Assembly (NCBI GenBank): GCA_021396245.1
Contig: WNYE01000010.1
Coordinates: 310,001-374,000 of the forward strand
Direction of reading: 5' to 3'
DNA from: Sporothrix humicola
Taxonomy: Eukaryota; Ascomycota; Sordariomycetes; Ophiostomatales; Ophiostomataceae
DNA length: 64,000 nucleotides
In this document: piece by piece, positions 14,137 through 25,128 of the stretch
Numbering within the stretch: position 1 is the first letter of the stretch
Layout: each line of letters begins with the position of its first letter
Program-made: the position numbers and the translations under genes
The notes under the pieces: model-generated
Databases searched by the model: none
Seen by the model: the letters and a program-made list of their open reading frames with translations, nothing else
What the model was told of the DNA's origin: nothing

Positions 14137-14169
14137 CAAGATAACATCAAGATAACATGAAGATAACAT
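14137..14169. repeat. Three tandem 11-bp units (CAAGATAACAT)
   Basis: Two identical units, CAAGATAACAT, are followed by a third with one change (GAAGATAACAT). The array is non-coding and looks like a minor minisatellite seed. Confidence 0.8.
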
Positions 14170-15148
14170 CACCCGATAGACCACCCACTGCAGATAAAAT
14201 CGATCAACACGTGCAGAAAATAACAAGCCGTCTGGACAGCATCCACAAATCCTCCCGCTGATCCGCCACTATTTTCATTTTCTTTGTGGCTTCTCCAACT
14301 CTTTATCGTGTCGTCATGCCAAGAAGAGAACATTGCAGAAAAAGAGGATGAGGCGAAGACGGCGAAAGCGGCCAGGACGGCATCTAATCACCATGCGGTC
14401 TGCAAGGAACTGCATCCAGTATTCCGTGCGAGATGAGAAAAATCTTGTATTGTGTTGTTTTGTTTTGATGTCTCTGCCCTTTCTTTCCTTCTTTTCTCTT
14501 TTCTTTTTCTTTTCATTTCTTTTCTTGCATTTTTGCCCTGCTCCTTTCTCTGTTCACTATCGTCTCATGGTAAAATTGTTTGGCCCCCATCCTATTTTAT
14601 CCGTTTCTCTCACAAATGCCTTCTCTTCTCCTTCCAGAACGGATCGACGGTTCGTACTTGCTTGTCTTTTATGCGGCGCGTTTCTTTAGCCGACCGTCTC
14701 TGTCATGCCCGGTCAAGCGGACAGAATGTACGGGAGAGAGACAAGAAAAGCACACTAGACAAAAGAATGTTGAACACAAACTCTTATCGTCTCCCGCGAA
14801 TCGTCGATCTGTCGTCTGTTCGAGGGTATATGCGGCTAGGAACTATAGCCTGGCTAAATTAAGGGGTTCGGTAAGCTTGCGGGAGGAAGAGAAGCAGCAA
14901 TAGAACGACTGGAGGAGTGCACATAATATTCTCTCCCAATGATGACAGATGACCGGTTTTTTGTAAAATTATTTCTCTTCCTTCCACGTTTTCAGCGATG
15001 TCAAAAACACGATCTGCAGGGGCCAAGTGCTGCTCCATTCTTTGCTGGCGAGGCTGTCAGCCTTGTCGATGGATCGGCTATCGTGGACGTTGAAATGTGT
15101 TTCTTCAAAAAATGTCTTCATTTTCTGATTTTCATGTCATAACCTCCT

Positions 15149-15154
15149 TTTATT
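15149..15154 (-). terminator. Candidate poly(A) signal of SMC5
   Basis: AATAAA on the minus strand (TTTATT on +), about 195 nt past the SMC5 stop codon. Fungal poly(A) signals are degenerate, so this is only a plausible site. Confidence 0.35.
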
Positions 15155-15349
15155 AGCCTTCTCCAAACGCTGTTTTACATGATGGAAATAAAACGCATAT
15201 AAACACATGCAAATCGTGAAATACACCTCTCCGGGTATGCCCTCAACAGAAAACCAGATCCCGTTGCCCGTTCGCCCATTCCATATATACAACACATCTG
15301 TCCTTCGTTTGATTTTCTTCGTTTTATTTCATTCTCATCCCACCCCCCC

Positions 15350-18300
15350 TCACGATGCCGCCGCCAGCAGACGCCGCTGCGTGGCCATGCACTTGCGAAA
15401 GTCCAGCTTGGCCTCGCCGTTGGGGACGTACGGCCCGCTGGCAATGCACAGCACCGTCATGTTCTCGTCGTACTTGAGGTTCGGCAGCAGCTTCGGCGTG
15501 ATCAAAAAGTACTGGCTCGTGTGCTCGTGGCACGCAATCTCCACCATGCGCTCGTGCATCATGCGTTCGTTGCGCGGGTCCATGCCCTGGTTGATCTCGT
15601 CGACCACCCGGAACGGCGCCTGCGCCATCGCCTGCAGCGACATCAGGTAGAAAATGGTGCTGACCGCCCGCTCGCCGCCCGACTGCCGGTGCTGGTCGAG
15701 CTTTTGCAGCTCCTCGTTCTCGCGGAACTTGACGCGGATGTCAATCGCCCACTTGTCAAAGTCCTCGTCCTTGTGCACGCTGATCTCGCCCGCGCAGTTG
15801 ATCTGCTCAAAGTTGTAGCTGAACGCGTCGTTGATCTGCCCAATCAGGTCGTCCAGCCGCGGCTCCCATCGCCCGCGCACGTCTGCAATCTGCGCGTTCA
15901 TGCCCTCAAAGTCCGCCGTGTTGGACGCCAGCGACCGCTGCAGTTTCTCAATGTCCGCCGCGCGCCGCTCAAACTCGTCCAGCACGCCCTCGTCGACCGC
16001 CCGCGTCAGCTCCAGCTTGGCCTGCTCGGCCGCAATCTCGTCCTGCAGCGACTCGGTCGTCTTCGTCTGCGCCAGCGCGTGCAGCTCCAGCGACCGGTCC
16101 GTGTGCTCTGGCGCAATGTTGTGCGACTCCTCCAGCGCCGCCTCGCCAAGCTCCTTCTGGACTGCCAGGTTCGCCACGATGTCGGCGAGCGCCTGCTGCT
16201 TTTCGGTCCGCAGGGTCGTGAGGTGGGCATTCTGTGCTTGCAGACCCGCCACATCCGACGACGCCTCGACCTCGCGGATTTGCACGTCCATGTACGCCAG
16301 GTATGCCTCGCGAAGGCGCGCCACATGCTCGGCGTGTTTCAGGACTGCCCGCGCCTTTGACAGCATCAGATCGTCGAGCTTTATCATTGCTTGCTGCCGC
16401 TGCGACGACAAGTCGGCATGCTCTTCGCGCAGCTGGTTCAGCATGTTGTTCTCGGATAGCACCTTCTCGGGAAGCGCTAGCCACTTGTTGTACTCGGACT
16501 GCAGCTGATTCTTTTCGGTGCGCAGACGTTCCTAGGCATGTTGTTAGTAGAGCGGGCAAAAAAGAAAAAAAAAGACCCCCCTCCCTCCCCCCCCGAAAAA
16601 GACAGCCGGCGACTTACTATTTCTGCTTCGACCTCGCTGATCATCTTTTCTGGTCCCTCCATTCTCTCTTTCAGACCGCGCATCTCTTCCTGCAGATTCC
16701 GGAACTGGTTGTTCCAGTCTTCAAGCTGGCTCTGCAGTTCCGACATCTCCGATAGGTCGGCCTGTGCTTCCTTCCAGTATCTGCCTTGACGCACGTCACG
16801 AACCGACGTGGACACGGCGTGGGCACCGTACTCGCGACGACGATTCACGCGGTACATCTGGTCTTTGGCCGCCCATAACATGATCTGCTCGTTGGCCGAA
16901 ATTGTGTCGTACTGGCTCTGGGTGGGATGCTGCGTGCTGACCGGCGACAGATGTAGCCTCCGTTCTGTGCACAGCATGGCCAGGACAGGCTCGGGCCCTT
17001 CAACATAATTGATCGCCATGCCCTCAAGGCCCATTTCGGCCAGCTGTTGTGGGGAAAACGGCGACCGGAACGAGCTGAACGGCGTTGCGCATGTCCGGAT
17101 CGTGACAGACAGCCCCAGCTTGTTGTAGAACTGGTCACTGAGCTTCTTGTGGTCTTCAACCGTTTGCGCCGTGAAGCACAAAAAGTCGTCGTTTTGCATC
17201 AGCGACTGGACCAGGTCCGAGTACCGCTGGTTGTTGATCGAGCAAGTCACCATGGGCGGCCCAAAGATTTCCTTGCTGAACTCGCCCTTGTTCTGGTCAA
17301 GCCAGTCCAAGCCTTTGGCAACATCGGGCGCAAGCCGCCGCAAGAAACTGATTTGCTGGCCACGCTGCGAGTTGAGCGCTGCCATCTCGCTCTGGACCTT
17401 TTCCCGCTCGGTCCTGATGCGCAATGCCTCGGCCTTGACACGGTTCATTTCGCTCGAGACCTCGCCGCGCTCCTGCTCAAACTCTCGTCTCTGGTGCTCT
17501 TTGTCGCGCTGTGAAAGGTTAGTATGGGCCACAATTATACGTTCGATTCATCGATAGCGTAGGGAGTATACGCACAATCTTCATGTTCCACTCGGAGGCC
17601 ACAAACTCGGGCGGCTTGTTCTTGATCCGCGCCTCGAGAGCCGTAATCTTTTGCCGCGTTGCCGCAATGTCTTTTCTCTTCTTTTCGCGGTTCTCGCCCA
17701 TCTTTGCGTGTTGCGCAGTGGCCGCCTGGATCTGGTCCTCGAACCGCTCCACACTGGCCAGAGCCTGCACAACCGCCTGCTCAGCGCTCTGCAGCACCGA
17801 CGTCCGTGCAGCCAGGCCGTCCTTGAGCTCCTTTTGGTACGCCTCCTTGTTGCTGATCGCCTCGAGTGTCGGTTGCAGGCGCGCCGTCAGAGCTGCCAGG
17901 TCGCGGTTGGCCCTACGCCGCTCCTCTTTCAGCTGGCGGTACCGCCGCTTCGCCTCGTAGTAGTGCACCAGCGGTTGACAGTCCTGGAGATCGTCAATCA
18001 CCTTTTGGATCTCTTCGCGCTCGCGATATCGAGCCACGTCGGCCTGCTGTGCCTGGTGCCGCCCCTCCAGAATCCGCAGCCGTTCGCCGTCGATCTGGAT
18101 CTGCTGCTCGGCGTCCTTTTGCGAGTGGTAGATTTCTCGCAGCGTCGCCTGCATGGCCTTCATGTCGAGCGGGGCGGCCGCCTCGAGCGTTTTCGCGAGC
18201 AAATCGACCGAGTTGAGGCCCGCAAATTCGGCCACGCGGTCCTGCGGCAAGAACTGGCACAGGTTGTCGACCTGGATGCGCAGCTCGGCCATGAGGGCCT

Positions 18301-18997
18301 GCACGCGCTTGAGCGGCGCCTCGTGTCCGTTGAGCCAGAACTTGCGGCTGTTGTCCTCGCGGTTGATGCGCAGCCGCACGACGTGGTTCTCGACCTCGTC
18401 GTGGCGGGCCTGCAGCTCGATCTCGACCATGGCGTGCGAGCGGCCGTGCTTGACGAAATCGCCAAACGTCGTTGCGCGGCCCAGTACATTCGAGTGGAAA
18501 CCGAGACCCAGACAAATGGCACAAACAAGCGAGCTCTTTCCCGTGCCGTTGGGGCCAATGACCAGATTGAGACTCGGGCCCGGGTCGAACTCGGCGTGCT
18601 CGTACGTGACAAAGTTGTCGAGTGTCACGCGGACAATGGCTCCCGGCTGAAAGACAGGCTCTGCCGTGGCCATGGCCTTGGCCTTGGATTTTGAGGACGA
18701 GGAAGCACCATTTGACCGCCGGCCATCGCCGCTTGTCGTGGAGTAGTACGTTTCGTTGGCAGTTTCGTCGTTGCCGTCTTCGTCTTCGTCGTCTTCATCT
18801 TCGTCGTCTTCATCTTCGTCGTCTTCGTAGTTGTTCTCGAAAAGGATGTTTGCCTCGTCAGGCTCGAGGGAAGGCCGCATTCGTTTTGACGGTCGGCTGT
18901 CGGAATTGGAATTCGGGTGAAGGAGACCGTCGTCGTCTGAGGCATCGTCGTCGAGTGGACGCCTCGGCCGAGAGCCGGATGTCTCAGGCCCCGCCAT
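15350..18997 (-). CDS. SMC5: SMC5, structural maintenance of chromosomes protein 5
   Basis: Subunit of the nuclear SMC5/6 ATPase complex, which acts in recombinational repair and resolution of replication intermediates. Three exons, 18997-17576, 17508-16531+87 (that is 17508-16618) and 16531-15350, encode 1164 residues, in the family's range. The introns (17509-17575 and 16532-16617) have donors GTGCGT and GTAAGT, ACTAAC-type branch points and phase 0. After an acidic N-terminal tail of Asp/Glu repeats (about residues 55-85) comes Walker A GPNGTGKSS near residue 149. Long coiled-coil arms flank a hinge in the middle. The C-terminal head has the signature QSGGERAV near 1055 and the SMC5-type Walker B VVDEINQGMDP near 1078. 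The ATG at 18997 is the first in frame; upstream extension uses only non-ATG codons. The promoter is shared with the divergent kinase gene and contains ACGCGT boxes. Long antisense frames over this gene are codon-bias shadows. Confidence 0.95.
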
Positions 18998-20943
18998 GAT
19001 GTGGCTGCCGGGTGGTGTGTGTGATCTGTGTCGTACTCGGCCTGGTCCTGACGTTGCCGTTGACGCTGCCGCAAAGTGGCGATCGTGAAGATTGTACGAC
19101 ACGCTTTGGGATGCAATTTAGGCGGGGCACGCGTCTGTACGCGTCTGTGGCGCGGTGGCGCCTGCTTATGTAAGTTACTATGGGTGCACTTTCACTTTAA
19201 GCACCTTCCCTGGTAGCACGCTAATATCACTATCGCCGCACTTACGACATCCAGCAGCTGCACATCAACAACATGTAAATTGACTTTCTCTTCAAGCATC
19301 CAACCTGACATATCGACGGTCTTCCCGATGCTCTAGCTGGCCTCTCGACACACGTGCGTTTCTCGACCCGCATCGCATGTGCCATCGAACTTTTGGTCTG
19401 CTGGTGCCCGCGTCCTTTTCTGCCTCGTCCATTCCATCGATCGTCTCGCCATTTTCTTTCGACTTTCTCTCCTTCTCGACCCTCCTCCAAACGGGCATTC
19501 TGCATGCTTTCCAGAGACGATAACGGTCCATCTGACCTTTGGCCTGCCCGCCGTCTCCCGCGGGACGACGCGTCCTCAGTCCGGCACATGTTGCGGGCGA
19601 TCGTCTCCGTCGAAACAAAACAAAACAAAACAAGCTGTTTTGCTATTTTGCCTCTTTTTTTTCTGCGTTTCCTCTGCTATCTTCTTCAAGGAACAGCTCT
19701 AGTCCGTGCCAGACCAATCTTACCAGATTCCAGTTGTTGCCCTCTCGCCTATGACGCAGCATGCCAGCCTGCGTTCCTCGCGCCCTTTCCTGGAGCTTTC
19801 TATCGAGCCGCCATCCCTGACAGGGAGGCCCAGAAATGAGCTCCCACCAATCTGGACCTCCCTCCTGCCTCTCTTTTCCTCTCTGTCCTCTCTCTCTCAG
19901 TCCTCCCCATTTACCCTCCCCTGATATAGCCCTGCCAATTTCGTTATTTGTTGTCGCATTATCGCCGTGATTGTCCGCCTTTTCTTCTTTTCTTTGCCTA
20001 AAACCCTCGCCTCTGCTGCCCCGCTCTCAGGAACCCGTCCTGCGATGCCCGCATTCCATCTCCCTGGCGCACTCCAGCTCTGCAGCGCCCAAGCACACAA
20101 GACTTCATGCGAGCTCCTGTTATTATTTGTCCTCATTCTTGACAAACTCCCTTTTTAGGTAACTCTCGCTTTTTTTTGTATGTGTATATTGTGACCTGCC
20201 ACGATGTACCGATTGTACCTTCCTTGCGCAGGGCGCCTGCCATGTTTGCAAAGTACCGTAGCTCTCGTATTGGTGCTCGTCTGCTCCTTCCTCTTTGTAC
20301 TTGCCTTGCGCGTGTAAGTGCCTTTTTTGTTGGCCGTTTGGCGTGGCAAGAGCGGTCCCCGGTGCCTCCTTCCTCATCTACTCGACTTCCGGAACTCAAT
20401 CCATCTGCCACCCGGGCAACCAGTCTTGTATGCCACAGAACGGGAAAGAGCAATCGGTGCACGCGTGTTGCGGTACGACAAAGCCCACCCTTTCCCAACG
20501 CGTGCTTTCCTTCCTTCCCATCGGTACCTTCCTACCTTAATTCTGAGTGTGTACGTCGTATGCAATCGATTTTTCCTCTCTCTTCCGATTCTTCACCTCG
20601 TCTGTTCTTGTTCTCTCTTTTCTTCTCCAGCTTCCCATTCTTCTATCCGCCGCGTGGAAGAGATCAACAAACTCTCGTCGGCAACCCGGTCTGCAGTTTG
20701 TGTCTGCAGCTCGACCCTCACATCGCTTTCTTTGTTTGATCTTCTTTCATATACAGCATCAGCCTTGTTGACATTTTGTTTTGTTTCTTTGCACGCGTGT
20801 TTTTGTTGCTCTATTCTTTCTTGTCGACCATCTCATCTCATCTATTCGGGCTTCTCGATCTTCTCGACATATCACCATCTTACCTGCCCGTCGAAGCATG
20901 CAATAGCTCCTCACCCGGAACCCGTGTCGCCTCAGATATCGCC
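18998..20943. promoter_or_regulatory. Divergent SMC5/kinase promoter with six ACGCGT boxes
   Basis: A 1.95-kb intergenic region between the start codons of SMC5 (-) and the kinase (+). ACGCGT, the MluI cell-cycle box bound by MBF (Mbp1/Swi6) in yeasts, occurs at 19129, 19139, 19568, 20461, 20498 and 20793. About 0.5 would be expected by chance at equal base frequencies. The right half (19380-20930) is C/T-rich on the + strand, as expected for the kinase leader. No coding exon is supported. Whether MBF binds here is inference. Confidence 0.55.
19129..19144. promoter_or_regulatory. Paired ACGCGT (MCB) boxes upstream of SMC5
   Basis: Two ACGCGT hexamers 10 bp apart (19129-19134 and 19139-19144), 132-147 bp upstream of the SMC5 ATG. 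This is a typical distance and spacing for MCB elements of G1/S genes in yeasts. The hexamer is palindromic, so orientation is neutral. Confidence 0.5.
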
Positions 20944-23900
20944 ATGGCATCGCGCGCCAGCCCCAGCCGGACGGGCACTCGCGTTCCCTTTGGCGATGCC
21001 ACATCTCGAGCAAACACTCCCAACGCGCCTCAGGCTCCTCGCCCAACCAGCAAGCATGGCGCTAGCACCTACATTGAGAACTCGGACTCGACGGCGGCCA
21101 TGAAGCTGTCTACATCGCTGTCTGCCGTGGCTGCCGACCATCATCAGCGACAGCACGACCAATACGAACAGGAATACCACCAGGCATACCAGCAGCAAGC
21201 TGCTCAGTATCATGCCCAACAACAGGCTCAACAGCAGGCTCAACAGCAGGCTCAACAGCATCAGCACCGGCACCGGCATCACCACCAACAGCAGCAGTAT
21301 GTCGACCATGCCATGACTGATGCACCGCCAATGGACCATGCCGAGGCCAGCAAGCGGAACTCTGCTGCATCTAGGGATTCGCAGCACACAGCCGACTCCA
21401 AGCGCGCATCACAGTACTCGTCCTGCGACGGGTTCCCCAACAAAAAATCCCACATCGGGCCCTGGCAGCTCGGCAAGACACTGGGCAAGGGATCGTCTGC
21501 TCGGGTGCGGGCAGCTCGTCATTGCACAACGCATCAGCCTGTGGCTGTCAAGATCATTGCAAAGAAGACTGCCCGCATGACCCAGTCTGGCAGCATTGCC
21601 CAGCTCGACCAATTCGACAGCAACCTGCCCGAAAACGTTAACGGCGTTCGTCGCATGCCGCTGGCCATTGAGCGCGAGGTGGCTATTCTGAAGCTCATTG
21701 AGCATCCCAATATTGTCAAGCTCTACGATATCTGGGAGAACCGCAACGAGATGTAAGTTGTCACCAGGTGTATTTTACATACCTCACCAGGCATATCTAA
21801 CTAAAAATCTAGCTACTTAATTCTCGAGTACGTCGAAAACGGCGATCTCTTCACCTATGTCAGCCAGAACGGGGCCTTGACCGAAGAGGCTTCCGTCTTC
21901 GTCTTCCGGCAGATGATGAGTGCCGTTCAGTATTGCCACGCATATAACATCTGCCATCGCGACCTGAAACCAGAGAACATTCTGCTCAAGGCCGACGGCC
22001 AGATCAAGATTGCAGACTTTGGCATGGCCGCTCTTCATCAGGGCCCGCGCTACCACCTGCAAACATCCTGTGGCAGTCCCCATTATGCTGCCCCTGAACT
22101 TCTCAAGGCTCGTCCCTACCGTGGAGACAAGGCAGATATTTGGAGTATGGGCGTTATTCTCTTCGTCATGCTTGCCGGTAGACTGCCCTTTGATGAAGAT
22201 GATATGGGCCTGATGCTCGCCAAGGCAAAGAAGGGCATCTACACGATGCCTAGTGCCTTCAGTCCCGATGCAAAGGACCTCGTCCACCGGATTCTCCAGA
22301 TTGAGCCTGATGTCCGCATCTCCATGAACAAGATGTGGCAGCACCCACTTATCTGGAAGTATGGCTACCTCGATGACCTCGGTAGCAACGGCACCGACGG
22401 CCAAGGCCAGGGTGGACGGGGCACACAAGTCACGCCTCTGGATCTTGCCAACATCGACACCCAGATCTTCCGCCAGCTCCGCTCCATGTGGCACACTCTG
22501 CGTGAAGACGACCTTGCAGCTAAGCTTGTCAGCAATGAGTATGTTGCTCCTTCTACCCCCTCTTCATTATCTATCTACTAACAATATGCCCTAGGCCCAA
22601 CGACCAGAAGCTGTTCTACTGGCTGCTTCATGGCTACCGAGAACGCCAGCAGGAGGACTACAACCCGACCCTCACTCATTCCGTCAGCGACTACCACCAC
22701 GTCAACCAGGTCTATTCGAAGAAGGTCTCGACTCGCAAGTTCTCTCAGTCCAATGCTGCCGGCCACAAGCGGAGTGTGTCCCGCTTCACGGTTATTTCAA
22801 ACGTCGCCGAGACTGAGGCTGGCACAGAGGCTGGCACAGTCAAGTCCTACGACCCCTACAAGTCGTCCATTGTCATGGAGCCTAGCGACGCCCGGGGAGT
22901 CAGCCATGCAAAGATTGTTGTGCACCGCAACAACCCGAATGTTGAAGCCGAGGTCCGCTCCATGGTCCAAGCAGAGGCTATAAAGGCCAAGGCGAGCTCG
23001 GCAGCGTCAAAGAAGAAGGTATATGTTCAGCAGCGTCGCGGCTCGGCAGCCTACCTCAAGGCCTCACGTGGTTCAATGAGCTCAATCCGGAGCACGCGCA
23101 GCATGCGCAGCATGAGTGGCAAGCAAGGTGTACGCCCGACCTCAAGACACAAACGTGGTGTGGATTTTTCCAAGGCACGCAAACCGTCTGCATCGGCCTA
23201 CGAAGCCGACTACGATGCCGAGCCGCTCATGAGTGGTGCTAATGGCGTGCCCCAGTCCCGGGACACTACTCCTGTGTGGAACGAAGATCTTACGGACTTC
23301 AGTTGCAAGATTGCCAAGGATCTGGATGACGCTTTTATGAGCTCCCTTCTTGCTGTTGATTCTTCTGAAAGAGACGAGGGCAGAGACTCACCGTTTTCTC
23401 TCCGAATCAGCCCCGAGCCGACCGAGGCCCCCGAGCCTGCCGTGCCATCGTCTGTATCTAAGAAGTACAAGCCGTGGCATTCGCGGCCCCTGCCTCCTTC
23501 GCCGCCGCGCTCCGAGTCCGTCCAACGTGAGATTGCACAGTCCAAACAAAAACAAAACCAGAAGAGACCGAAGACTGCCACGGGATCAAAGGACGCACGC
23601 CATAACACAGCTGCAATCGGCATTGCCACATCTTCAAACACCAAGCTCCAGGCACGCATTGTTGACGTGCAGCCTCTTTCCCATGGATCGGATGACCGAC
23701 GTATCGTCTCGGCGCCGGTCTACTCCCAGTCTGGAAAGCCAGGTGTGATGCAGCTACCCTCCATCTACGAGACTGGACAGGAGAATTGGCCGTTAGCAGA
23801 TAAGGACAAGCCGCGCGCATCCTCCGCACCGTCCAAGAAGAATGCGGCACACAAGGCACAGGATATTGAGGAGCTGGCCCACATGGCACAAGCTGAGAAC

Positions 23901-25128
23901 ACAATCCGGCTTGTTGTTTCGCCGACCACCACCCGGCCCAAGGGACCCATCTCGACACCGAGGCCAATTAGCCTTCCAAAGAAGGTCAGCCGTGCAGAGC
24001 CGACCAAAACACGCCCCGTCTCCGATCCGCAGCAGAGAAGCCATCAGCGCTCGATGGAAGACTTGAAGCAGAACCAGTATATCGAGCGGCCGTCGTCTCG
24101 CCAGCAGCAACGTCCCCCGAGCCGTCGCGACGACAAGGCTGCCAAATATCACTCCGAGATAATTTCCGAGACGATTGTGGAGGAAACGAGTACGTCGAAC
24201 CAAGGATCCATGAGTGGAAGCAGCGACAGAAGCTCAGTGCTTCCTGCAAGACGGTCATGGTTCAAGCGCCAGTCCAAGACGGACATTCGCAACAGCGCAG
24301 TGCAGGTCTCAGAGCGTCCGGTGTCTCAGATCTCGCGGCATACTGAGATGTCGGCAACGGGGCCTTCTGTTGGTGCTCCTCCGCAGCCTCTGGCCCGGAA
24401 GAAGAGCTTCATTTTCCCGTTTTGGAAGACATCGTCCAAGAGCGATACGAAGCTTTCTGGGGCTGAAGGGGACAGCCAGTTTGAGGCTGAGGGCGTGCTG
24501 GAGCGGCCCAGAAACTCGAGAATGAACAGCGGAAACAGCAGGACCAGCAAAGCCAGTCGGAACGGCAGCAACCGGAGTAAGACTTCGAACAAGAGCCGGT
24601 CTACGCACAACAGCTGGAACGATCACGACGAGGAGCCTGCGCGCAAGATCGACCCTCAGCAGAACTGGCTGTCGCGGCTCTTCCGTGTCAAGCCCGCAAC
24701 ACGCCATTTGTGCCTGGGACTCTCACAGCGCCGGGCACGCCAGGAGGTTGTCATGCTCATGCGTGACTGGCGCCGTTACGGCATCCGGGATATTGAAGTT
24801 GACAAGGAGCGCAACATTGTGTTTGCCAAGGTTGGCGTTGACAACTGTGAGTATTGCCTTTTCTCTCCGCATTTTATTTTACCCAGACATTGATGCTGAC
24901 CCTTCAGATCTCGGAATTCGGGAGGTCTCGTTTGCTTGCGAGATCATTACAGTGATCGAGCATGGAAAGCGCAACCACCTGTGCATTCTGCGCCTAACGC
25001 AGGAGAAGGGCTCTGCCAATAGCTTCCACAAAGTGGCCGACACCGTCAAGGGTGTGATGCGGGAGCGCCTCCTTCTTGTGCCTGACAAGCGGAAGGCCAA
25101 GATGATGGTTAAAACACTTAATTCATAG
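20944..25128 (+). CDS. Gin4/Hsl1/Cdr2-type serine/threonine kinase (CAMKL, Nim1-related)
   Basis: Septin- or cortex-associated kinase family that links bud-neck or septum status to mitotic entry. Four exons (20944-21752, 21813-22538, 22595-24846, 24908-25128) encode 1335 residues; the introns are 60, 56 and 61 nt with clear CTAAC/ACTAAC branch points in the first two. The Gln/His-rich N terminus contains QQQA repeats from residue 92. The kinase domain, about 173-452, has Gly-loop LGKGSSARVR, AVKIIAKK, HRDLKPEN near 317, DFG (IADFGMA), activation loop SCGSPHYAAPE and an insertion before helix C. A long Ser/Arg/Lys-rich disordered middle follows. Residues about 1207-1335 (WLSRLFRVKPATRHLCL onward) look like the fungal KA1-type membrane-binding domain. 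All catalytic residues are present, so it should be active. The assignment among Gin4, Hsl1 and Kcc4 orthologues is not resolved; most filamentous ascomycetes carry few members. The start at GCCATGG has good context. Confidence 0.9.

Larger units (their letters stand above)
3141..15148. other. Gene desert between the left edge and the SMC5 3' end
   Basis: About 12 kb in which I find no exon with believable codon use and splice signals. Base composition changes in patches: C/T-rich runs at 3190-3400, 7100-7520 and 14460-14560, and A/T-rich runs at 8980-9190 and 12415-12455. Homopolymer tracts, a GCGAG tandem array beside a palindrome, a three-unit 11-bp repeat and two copies of TACTCCGTA (10725, and the reverse complement at 11523) are present. 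Open frames up to about 200 codons occur, but their translations look random and they often overlap open frames on the other strand. No tRNA with a recognisable B box was seen. Confidence 0.5.

Noticed and set aside
15521..18694. Long + strand frames opposite SMC5 (15521-16360 and 17651-18694)
   Set aside because: They mirror the G/C-third-position bias of SMC5, read as Leu/Val/Arg/His strings, and SMC5 is certain on the other strand.
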